Under the pieces are notes generated by a model. The model made no database searches and had not been told where the DNA came from. It saw nothing but the letters and a program-made list of their open reading frames with translations. Positions 1 through 5,405 of a stretch of DNA of 11,342 nucleotides are shown one piece after another. The position numbers and the translations under genes are program-made. Location: NCBI GenBank assembly GCA_021202495.1, contig JAJQCX010000205.1, forward strand, positions 1 through 11,342, written 5' to 3'. Position 1 is the stretch's first letter. Every line of letters begins with the position of its first letter. The stretch comes from Clostridia bacterium. GTDB lineage: Bacteria > Bacillota > Clostridia > UMGS1883.

Positions 1-1
1 G

Positions 2-7
2 TATAAT
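2..7 (+). promoter_or_regulatory. Probable -10 box of the PBP gene promoter (partial promoter)
   Basis: A perfect TATAAT sits at the very edge of the window, about 50 bases before the penicillin-binding protein start. The matching -35 hexamer would lie outside the window, so only half the promoter can be seen. Between it and the start there is a small CACC/GGTG hairpin near 31-42 and a Shine-Dalgarno site (GGGAGG, about 45-50). Confidence 0.55.
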
Positions 8-56
8 GTATTCTTGGATAGTAGTTAGCACCAAACGGTGACATGGGAGGACAACT

Positions 57-2372
57 ATGAAAAAACAAAAGAAAAAAAATAAACCGAATTCGATTCCGCG
101 GAAAATCCTGCACGGCATCGGCATTTTCTTCAAGGTCGTTTTTGTGATATGCCTTGTTGCGGTCGCGGTCGTTTCGGGTGTTATTTTCGGCGCTCTCGCG
201 GGCTTCATCGAAGACACCGAGCCGCTCGACATTTCCGGCTTTTCGGTCAATCTCACAAGCTTTATCTACACAACCGATTCCAACGGCGTAGTTCATCAGG
301 AGGAAGCGCTCTACGACGATGAAAACCGCGTTTGGGCTTCTCTTGACGAAATTCCGCTCAATCTTCAGCGCGCCTTCATCGCGATTGAGGACGAACGTTT
401 CTACTCGCACAAGGGCTTTGACATCAAGCGCACCGTCGGCGCCGCGATTGAATACATCCAAAAGCAGATAACCGGCGAAAGCGGCACAAGCTACGGCGGC
501 AGCACCATTACACAGCAACTTGTCAAAAACCTCACCGGTGAGGACGATTACTCCGTCGAGCGCAAAATTCAGGAAATCTATCGCGCGTATAAATTGGAAC
601 AGGAGCTTTCCAAGGACGAAATTCTCGAGATATATCTCAATACCATATATCTTTCACAGCACTGCAACGGCGTCAAGAGCGCGGCAAAGACGTATTTTAA
701 CAAGGAGCTTTCCGAACTCACTCTTGCCGAGTGCGCCTCCATCGCCGCGATAACGCAGTACCCCACAAAATACGACCCCATCCGCAGTCCCGAAAACAAC
801 AAAGAACGCCGCAATGTCATTTTGAATAAAATGGCGGAACTCGGCTATATCACGAATTATGACTGTGAAGTCGCATCCGCAACCGACGTTGTCACGGTTT
901 CCGGCGGCGACGACAGCTCTGTCAGCTCCAACCCCACAAGCTACTACACCGACGCTCTCATAAATCAGGTCATTGAAGACCTCATGGAGCAAAAGGGCTA
1001 CACCGAGGCAGTCGCCGAAAAAATGCTCTACTGCGGCGGCTACCGCATATATTCCGCGGTCGACACCGAAATTCAGCAAATCATGGATGACTATTACGCC
1101 GACGACTCCAATTTCCCCACCCTTTCCGGCACGAGTGATATTATCCAGTCGGCAATGGTCATCATCGACCCTGCGACGGGCTATGTAAAGGGCATTGTCG
1201 GCGGACGCGGCGAAAAAACGGCTTCGCGCACACTAAACCGAGCCACACAGTCGCTCAGACAATCGGGCTCTTCAATCAAGCCTCTTTCAATCTATGCCCC
1301 TGCCGTAGAATACGGCAAGGTAACCGCAAGTACAATCGTTTCCGACTCGCCGATAACAATCGACGGCTGGTCTCCGCGAAACGACGACAATAATTTTAAA
1401 GGCAATATCACCGTTGTCTCCGCGCTTTCGGGCTCGCGCAACGTTCCGGCTGTCCGCATTTTGCAATACACCGGCCTTGAGCGCTGCTTCAGCTTTGTAA
1501 CGCGCAATTTCCACATTTCAAGCCTTGTCGATTCCGAAACGCGCAACGGCAAGGTCTACACCGACAAAACTTATGCCGCTCTCGGATTGGGCGGTCAGAC
1601 GGATGGTGTAAGCGTGCTTGAAATGGCAGCTGCCTTTGCCGTCTTTGACGCGCGCGGCTATTGTAACGAGCCTTCCTTCTACACCCGTGTCGAGGACTCA
1701 AACGGCAACGTCATTCTTGAGCGCAACCCCACTCTCCAGCCTGCCATAAGCGAGACGACCGCCGTCACAATGACGAGCATGCTTGAAAGCGCCGTCAAGA
1801 GCGGCACGGGCAAATCGGCACAGCTGAGCAACATGCCCGTTGCCGGAAAAACCGGTACCACCTCCGACAATTACGACCGCTGGTTTGTCGGCTACACGCC
1901 CTACTACGTCGGCGCTGTTTGGTGCGGCTGCGACACTCCGCGCTCGCTGCGCGGTCTTTCGGGCAATCCCTCCGCTACCGTATGGAAGGGAATCATGGAG
2001 AAAATTCACGAAAATCTGCCCTATAAGGAATTTAACAGCATCGGCTCGACAAGCCTTGTCTTGGTCTGCGCCGACAGCGGCTTGCTCCCCAATTCCACCT
2101 GTGAAAATCTGACGTTCGGCGAATACAGCAAGAGCGCCGCTCCCAAACGCCGCTGCGACATCCATGCGGAGGTTGACGACGGAGAGGGCTCGCTTGTGGT
2201 TTACACCGCTCCCGAAGAAGATCCGAGCGAAACCCCGACAGGAGGCGCTTCGACCTCGGAATCCTCGGGCGAACAAACAGCAACGCCCGAAGCTTCGCAG
2301 GACACCCCGCAGACAACCACACCCGACACCTCCGCAGAAAACAATTCCTCCGTTTCGGATACGGGATTATAA
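57..2372 (+). CDS. Class A penicillin-binding protein (PBP1A-like bifunctional transglycosylase/transpeptidase)
   Basis: Bifunctional peptidoglycan synthase: it polymerises lipid II into glycan strands and cross-links the stem peptides outside the membrane. Residues 1-18 are a Lys-rich cytoplasmic start and about 19-50 form a single membrane anchor. The GT51 transglycosylase domain shows EDERFYSHKGFD (111-122, catalytic Glu111), GGSTITQQLVKN (147-158), RKIQEIYRAYKLE (169-181, second Glu173) and EIYLNTIYL (191-199). The transpeptidase domain has all three penicillin-binding motifs: SSIK with nucleophile Ser405 and Lys408, SRN at 460-462, and KTGT at 598-601. The tail after about residue 715 is rich in Ser, Thr, Pro and Glu, probably an unfolded wall-facing extension as in many Firmicute PBP1 proteins. 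The ATG follows a GGGAGG ribosome site. All catalytic residues are present, so it should be active. The choice among ponA/pbp1/pbp2a names cannot be made from sequence alone. Confidence 0.96.
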   Translation: MKKQKKKNKPNSIPRKILHGIGIFFKVVFVICLVAVAVVSGVIFGALAGFIEDTEPLDISGFSVNLTSFIYTTDSNGVVHQEEALYDDENRVWASLDEIPLNLQRAFIAIEDERFYSHKGFDIKRTVGAAIEYIQKQITGESGTSYGGSTITQQLVKNLTGEDDYSVERKIQEIYRAYKLEQELSKDEILEIYLNTIYLSQHCNGVKSAAKTYFNKELSELTLAECASIAAITQYPTKYDPIRSPENNKERRNVILNKMAELGYITNYDCEVASATDVVTVSGGDDSSVSSNPTSYYTDALINQVIEDLMEQKGYTEAVAEKMLYCGGYRIYSAVDTEIQQIMDDYYADDSNFPTLSGTSDIIQSAMVIIDPATGYVKGIVGGRGEKTASRTLNRATQSLRQSGSSIKPLSIYAPAVEYGKVTASTIVSDSPITIDGWSPRNDDNNFKGNITVVSALSGSRNVPAVRILQYTGLERCFSFVTRNFHISSLVDSETRNGKVYTDKTYAALGLGGQTDGVSVLEMAAAFAVFDARGYCNEPSFYTRVEDSNGNVILERNPTLQPAISETTAVTMTSMLESAVKSGTGKSAQLSNMPVAGKTGTTSDNYDRWFVGYTPYYVGAVWCGCDTPRSLRGLSGNPSATVWKGIMEKIHENLPYKEFNSIGSTSLVLVCADSGLLPNSTCENLTFGEYSKSAAPKRRCDIHAEVDDGEGSLVVYTAPEEDPSETPTGGASTSESSGEQTATPEASQDTPQTTTPDTSAENNSSVSDTGL

Positions 2373-2390
2373 GTAAAGGAGTGTTTTATA

Positions 2391-2861
2391 TTGAAGCATT
2401 GTATAGTCAATCGCCCCTTGGGCTTTTCCTCGTTTGCCCCTCTTCTTCTCATTTTAGTCGCGACAATTGTTCTTTCCTCGCTTGCGTCAATTGTTTCGTT
2501 TTCGCTCAGCCTGGTTATTCTCGTTGTCGGCGTCGTCATCCTTTGCGTCCTGACGCCGCGCTATATACGCTGCGAATATGAATATTCGCTTGAGGGCGAC
2601 GCTTTCTCTGTCGCGCTCATTATGAATAAATCCTCGCGCAAGGAGCTTTTTTCCTCCGACATGGAGCAGCTCATTGTCTGCGAAAATGCCGCAGGAAAAA
2701 ACGTGTCAAGCACACGCACCGTCAGCGCCATCGCAAAATCGGGCACAGCCTACCGCGCCGAATTTTCATGCGAGGAAGGCACAGCCTCCGTCATTTTCAC
2801 CCCCTCAGAGGAATTTTTAAAGGAAATGCGCCTCTACTCCCCTTCGAAATTTCATCTTTAA
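2391..2861 (+). CDS. Small two-helix membrane protein, DUF6106-like, unknown function
   Basis: This 156-residue protein starts at TTG, supported by an AAAGGAGTG ribosome site at 2375-2383 and by lying only 18 bases after the PBP stop codon, so it is very probably co-transcribed with it. Residues about 13-35 and 37-56 form a tight membrane hairpin; the remaining 100 residues are a soluble domain beginning RYIRCEYEYSLEGD. That layout (helix hairpin, then an 'EYEY..-G-' strand, a 'K-RKELFS-D' segment and a late 'F-PSEEFLKEM' segment) resembles the clostridial DUF6106 family as I remember it, which has no assigned function. The lipid-facing hairpin with a small beta-rich domain could suit a membrane or wall-associated role beside the PBP, but that is inference. 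There is no recognisable terminator after it. Confidence 0.8.
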   Translation: MKHCIVNRPLGFSSFAPLLLILVATIVLSSLASIVSFSLSLVILVVGVVILCVLTPRYIRCEYEYSLEGDAFSVALIMNKSSRKELFSSDMEQLIVCENAAGKNVSSTRTVSAIAKSGTAYRAEFSCEEGTASVIFTPSEEFLKEMRLYSPSKFHL

Positions 2862-2938
2862 TAAGATTCACCCAATCCTGCATCACCGAATAGAATAATA
2901 TTGAGAGGCTAAAATTTTTTCCGTTCATGTGTATTATT

Positions 2939-2994
2939 TTCGCGCCGTTTGTGAAGAATGTCTTTGTAGGCATTTTGTTTCCCGAAGGCGCGAA
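2939..2994. repeat. Inverted repeat with long loop between the DUF6106-like gene and mazE
   Basis: TTCGCGCC (2939-2946) is matched by GGCGCGAA (2987-2994), giving eight perfect pairs around a 40-base loop; with a two-base bulge the pairing extends into flanking TTATT/AATAA. No T-run follows, so it does not look like a standard terminator. The rest of the 253-base gap (2862-3114) holds only the mazE promoter; nothing else coding is seen. Confidence 0.45.
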
Positions 2995-3049
2995 TAAGAT
3001 TTCACTCGATAATCTGTGTACATATTTGCTTCTTTGAGATAACTTACAT

Positions 3050-3078
3050 TTGACTTGTCCTTATATTCGATGTATAAT
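3050..3078 (+). promoter_or_regulatory. Sigma-A promoter of mazEF
   Basis: TTGACT (3050-3055) and a perfect TATAAT (3073-3078) are separated by exactly 17 bases, the ideal housekeeping spacing. Transcription would start near 3085, about 30 bases before the mazE ATG at 3115. This also excludes the longer reading frame from 3055, since it would put the start codon inside the promoter. Confidence 0.88.
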
Positions 3079-3114
3079 TTGATTGTATTTATATTTCCCA
3101 AGGAGGGCAGTCAA

Positions 3115-3393
3115 ATGGAGCACAAGACGATTTCCGTCACACTTTCCGAGGATGTCCTGTCCGAAATCGATAGTTTAAAATCCGATTTCAACGGATCGCG
3201 AAGCCTTGCCATCGAGTCAATGGTCAGGTTATACCTTTCGGAAAGACGGCGAATTGAGCAAAAGGAAAAGCTTATGGAAGGATATTGTGCCATGGCGGAT
3301 ATCAACCTCTCCATAGCCGAAGAATGTTTTGACTCCGATCAAGCCACACAAGATGCCTACGAGCATTATTTAATGGGGTGTGAACAGTTTTGA
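3115..3393 (+). CDS. mazE: MazE/EndoAI-type antitoxin (ribbon-helix-helix)
   Basis: Antitoxin that binds and blocks the MazF RNase encoded directly after it, and that normally represses the shared promoter as a DNA-binding dimer. It is 92 residues long, close to Bacillus EndoAI. The first 45 residues form a ribbon-helix-helix fold: a short strand (KTISVTLSED) followed by two helices. The acidic, helical C-terminal part (about 55-92) is where EndoAI-type proteins wrap around the toxin. The start is the ATG at 3115, seven bases after a strong AAGGAGGG ribosome site (3100-3107). Its TGA stop overlaps the TTG start of the toxin gene by four bases (TTGA). In Bacillus this pair follows alr; here it stands on its own promoter with no alr beside it. 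Confidence 0.92.
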   Translation: MEHKTISVTLSEDVLSEIDSLKSDFNGSRSLAIESMVRLYLSERRRIEQKEKLMEGYCAMADINLSIAEECFDSDQATQDAYEHYLMGCEQF

Positions 3394-3734
3394 TCGTTAA
3401 ACGAGGAGATATTTTCTATGCCGACCTCAGTCCCGTCGTCGGCAGCGAACAGGGAGGCACAAGACCGGTTCTTGTCGTGCAAAACGACGTCGGCAATAAA
3501 TACAGTCCCACGGTCATTGCCGCCGCGATTACAAGCAAGATTAATAAGGCGAAGCTTCCCACTCACATCGAGATCGACGCTGCGCGCTACGGTCTCAACA
3601 AGGACAGCGTTATTTTGCTCGAGCAGGTTCGCACCATCGACAAAAAACGCCTCAGAGAAAAAATAGGCCGCCTCGACGAAGTGCAAATGATAAAAGTCAA
3701 CGACGCATTGTCAATAAGCTTCGGGCTGATATAA
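3390..3734 (+). CDS. mazF: MazF/EndoA mRNA interferase toxin
   Basis: Ribosome-independent endoribonuclease of the MazF/PemK/CcdB fold that cuts single-stranded mRNA at short motifs; Bacillus EndoA cuts at UACAU, but the target here is unknown. The 114 residues match the usual family length. The start region RGDIFYADLSPVVGSEQGG and the following TRPVLVVQND are classic. Arg25 and Thr48 occupy exactly the numbers of the two residues reported as catalytic in Bacillus EndoA, so the toxin looks intact. It begins with TTG at 3390, overlapping the antitoxin stop by four bases, with a modest GGGGTG ribosome site at 3375-3380 inside the antitoxin gene. This suggests coupled and weaker translation of the toxin, which would favour antitoxin excess. 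Only a weak AAGAG/CTCTT hairpin follows, so read-through into the next gene is possible. Confidence 0.95.
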   Translation: MIVKRGDIFYADLSPVVGSEQGGTRPVLVVQNDVGNKYSPTVIAAAITSKINKAKLPTHIEIDAARYGLNKDSVILLEQVRTIDKKRLREKIGRLDEVQMIKVNDALSISFGLI

Positions 3735-3829
3735 GAGAGCTTTTGTTCCTCTTTCAATCTTATTTCTTACTGACAATTATCCCGCCCGTGTAACGTAGAC
3801 CACACAATTTACTAAGGAGGGTATTCAAA

Positions 3830-4249
3830 ATGAACAAAAAACTTAAAAAAATTTCCGCCGGCGTACTTATTGCCACATTCGCGCTTTCCGCGGCGGTTTA
3901 TGCCGCATCCCCCGGCAGCGAGGACGACCCGCTCATTTCAAAGAGCTATGTCGACTCCACAATCATTCCCTATGTCGATAAAGCCTCCACCTTCACGGTT
4001 ATAAATATCCCCGAAGGGCAAATGCTTATCGGCGACGCCGGCTGTGAGATAATTCTCCGCATGGGCAGCGCCACCGTAATCGCAACCGACAAGGGCGGTC
4101 TTTGCGACACCACAATAGGCGGCGATTGGGAAAACGGCAGCGCCGTTCCCGCAAACCATAACCTGATAGTCCCCCTGGACGACGGCCGCGGCATCAAAGC
4201 CACGTCCGATATAATCGTCATGGTTAAAGGATCATACTCATTATATTGA
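3830..4249 (+). CDS. Small exported protein with PGSEDDPL motif, unknown function
   Basis: The 139-residue product has a clear signal peptide: MNKKLKK charge cluster, a hydrophobic core about 9-24, and a probable signal peptidase I site after AVYA (about residue 25). The mature protein is about 114 residues and starts with SPGSEDDPLISKSYVD, followed by a 60-80-residue domain with GQMLIG (63-68), EIILRMG (73-79), VPANHNLIVPLDDGRGI (106-122) and IVMVKGSYSL near the end. I have seen this combination (PGSE-DPL-SYV, then a 'GTE-ILR-G' and 'NHLLI-P-DGRG' pattern) in many exported clostridial proteins, but I know no function for it. Two cysteines (72 and 92) would be exposed after export and could pair. 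The start is well set by AAGGAGG at 3814-3820. No convincing promoter of its own was found in 3735-3813. A strong terminator follows. Confidence 0.82.
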   Translation: MNKKLKKISAGVLIATFALSAAVYAASPGSEDDPLISKSYVDSTIIPYVDKASTFTVINIPEGQMLIGDAGCEIILRMGSATVIATDKGGLCDTTIGGDWENGSAVPANHNLIVPLDDGRGIKATSDIIVMVKGSYSLY

Positions 4250-4266
4250 TTTTTCCTCTTTTATAT

Positions 4267-4311
4267 AAAACACACCCACGGATTTTTCTCTTATCCGCGG
4301 GTGTGTTTTTT
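4267..4311. terminator. Bidirectional rho-independent terminator between converging genes
   Basis: The arms at 4267-4283 and 4293-4309 give 16 pairs with one A/C mismatch (at 4278/4298) around a 9-base loop, followed by a run of T on the plus strand (4306-4311). Read on the minus strand the same hairpin ends in TTTTATAT, so it can also stop the SDR transcript. The stop codon of the small minus-strand ORF (4312-4310) lies directly against it. Confidence 0.92.
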
Positions 4312-4435
4312 AATCGTCTTCAATCAACTCATGCTTAACGCCTTTTCCCGAATGAAGCTGTTCAAAAGCTTTAGCATAGGGAAATTGAACCCGATACGGT
4401 TTTTCGGCTTCGATATCTTTTGTTAAAGTTTTCAT
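4310..4435 (-). CDS. Small hypothetical protein, 41 residues, downstream of the SDR gene
   Basis: The frame runs from ATG (4435-4433) to TAA (4312-4310) and encodes MKTLTKDIEAEKPYRVQFPY followed by AKAFEQLHSGKGVKHELIED and a final D. It begins five bases after the SDR stop codon and its own stop codon abuts the shared terminator, so it exactly fills the end of the minus-strand transcript. The composition is ordinary, soluble and charged, with no membrane helix. There is no clear Shine-Dalgarno site, so translation would have to be coupled to the SDR gene. The helical tail 'AKAFEQLHSGKGV-HELI' loosely recalls the C-terminal ends of small antitoxins, but that is only a resemblance and no toxin gene is nearby. 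It could also be the surviving end of a decayed gene. Confidence 0.5.
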   Translation of the reverse strand: MKTLTKDIEAEKPYRVQFPYAKAFEQLHSGKGVKHELIEDD

Positions 4436-4440
4436 TTATT

Positions 4441-5211
4441 TTATATCGCCGTATATCCGCCGTCAACCGCGATGTTCTGTCCGTTTACATAGCTCGACGC
4501 GGGCGATGCGAGGAACAGCGCGCAGGTGTCAAGCTCGCCCTCTTTGCCGTAGCGGGCGAGCGGAATTGCGCCCTTTGCGTATTCGGCGAACCAATCTGTC
4601 TCAAGCGTGTCCTTCGTGAGCGGCGTCCAAAAATAGCCCGGGCAAATGCTGTTTACGGTTATGCCCTCTTTGCCCCACTCAGCCGCAAGCGCACGTGTCA
4701 TGTTCACAACGCCGCCCTTTGCCGCATGATACGGTGCGCAGGTTGCCGCCATGTTGCCCACCAAGCCGTACATAGAAGCGATGTTGATAATGCGTCCGTA
4801 ATGCGCCTTTATCATTTCCTTCGCAAATTCTCTCGCGCAGAGGAACGAGCCGAAGAGGTCAATCTTCAATTCATTGTTAAACTGATCGTCGGTAATGTCA
4901 ACCGCCGGAGCAACCGCGCCGGTACCCGCGTTGTTCACCAAAATGTCAACGCGTCCGAACGTATCCATTGTCGCCTGAACCGCTGCCTTTACCTTTTCGG
5001 TGTCTGTAATGTCACACGCGTAAGCGAGGCACTTAACGCCGAATTCCTTTTCAATCTCCGCCGCGTTCTCATCCAAAAGGTTCTGCCTTCTTGCGAGCAA
5101 AACAAGATTTGCCCCCTGGCTTGCGAAAGCCTTCGCCATCTGCACTCCGAGCCCCGTCGAAGCTCCCGTAACAACAGCCACCTGTCCCGAAAGGTCAAAA
5201 TAATTCTTCAT
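4441..5211 (-). CDS. Short-chain dehydrogenase/reductase, gluconate 5-dehydrogenase-like
   Basis: NAD(P)-dependent oxidoreductase of the classical SDR family, 256 residues, the standard length. It shows the Rossmann glycine motif TGASTGLG (15-22), the NNAG motif (93-96), catalytic Ser146 (in NIASMYG), Tyr161 and Lys165 (YHAAK), and the PG motif (191-192). The 'GRIINIASMYGLVGN' and 'YHAAKGGVVN-TRALAAEWG' segments resemble gluconate 5-dehydrogenase and 2-deoxy-D-gluconate 3-dehydrogenase relatives, so a sugar-acid or polyol keto-reduction is the best guess; the true substrate cannot be read. Arg41-Arg42 after the second strand may favour NADP(H). The position that is Asn in most SDR catalytic tetrads is Asp118 here (KIDLFGSF). 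The ATG at 5211 has AAAGGAGAA nine bases upstream and its own promoter, divergent from valS. Confidence 0.9.
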   Translation of the reverse strand: MKNYFDLSGQVAVVTGASTGLGVQMAKAFASQGANLVLLARRQNLLDENAAEIEKEFGVKCLAYACDITDTEKVKAAVQATMDTFGRVDILVNNAGTGAVAPAVDITDDQFNNELKIDLFGSFLCAREFAKEMIKAHYGRIINIASMYGLVGNMAATCAPYHAAKGGVVNMTRALAAEWGKEGITVNSICPGYFWTPLTKDTLETDWFAEYAKGAIPLARYGKEGELDTCALFLASPASSYVNGQNIAVDGGYTAI

Positions 5212-5253
5212 CTTTTTCAGTTCTCCTTTGCAAAAATTTGTTTCGATATACTA

Positions 5254-5282
5254 ATGATAGCATTTTCAATTCACAAAGTCAA
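5254..5282 (-). promoter_or_regulatory. Sigma-A promoter of the SDR gene
   Basis: On the minus strand TTGACT (5282-5277) is followed after exactly 17 bases by TATCAT (5259-5254), with a TG one base before the -10 hexamer (extended -10). It lies about 45 bases upstream of the SDR start and faces away from the valS promoter. Confidence 0.82.
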
Positions 5283-5335
5283 GATTATGCCATGCAACAA
5301 TTTTAAATTTTTGTAACATCGACATCTTATTTTTG

Positions 5336-5364
5336 TGGACAAACCGCAATCTTTGTGGTAAAAT
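5336..5364 (+). promoter_or_regulatory. Likely promoter of valS
   Basis: TGGACA (5336-5341, five of six) and TAAAAT (5359-5364, five of six) are separated by 17 bases. Transcription would begin near 5371, leaving only about 35 bases of leader, too short for a T-box riboswitch. A small palindrome TTTGT-GG-ACAAA (5332-5343) covers the -35 box. Confidence 0.68.
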
Positions 5365-5405
5365 GTAGTTTAGATTTTTATGCGAAAGGAAAGGACTGAT
5401 TTTCG

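Noticed and set aside
3055..3114. Longer N-terminus for mazE from the ATG at 3055 side
   Set aside because: It would put the start codon inside the -35/-10 promoter; the ATG at 3115 has the strong ribosome site.
3733..3770. Possible terminator after mazF (AAGAG/CTCTT hairpin with T-rich tail)
   Set aside because: Only about five pairs of weak stem; not enough to call.
3801..3808. CACACAAT resembling a sporulation sigma-E/K -10 element before the exported protein gene
   Set aside because: It would place the transcription start on top of the ribosome site, and no matching -35 is present.
4420..5316. 298-codon plus-strand open frame opposite the SDR gene
   Set aside because: The minus-strand SDR has complete family motifs, ribosome site and promoter. 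The plus-strand frame is a shadow produced by strongly biased third codon positions and has no recognisable domain.
5332..5343. DnaA-box-like TTGTCCACA (minus strand) over the valS -35 box
   Set aside because: A single site with one mismatch and no cluster of boxes; chance is the simplest explanation.
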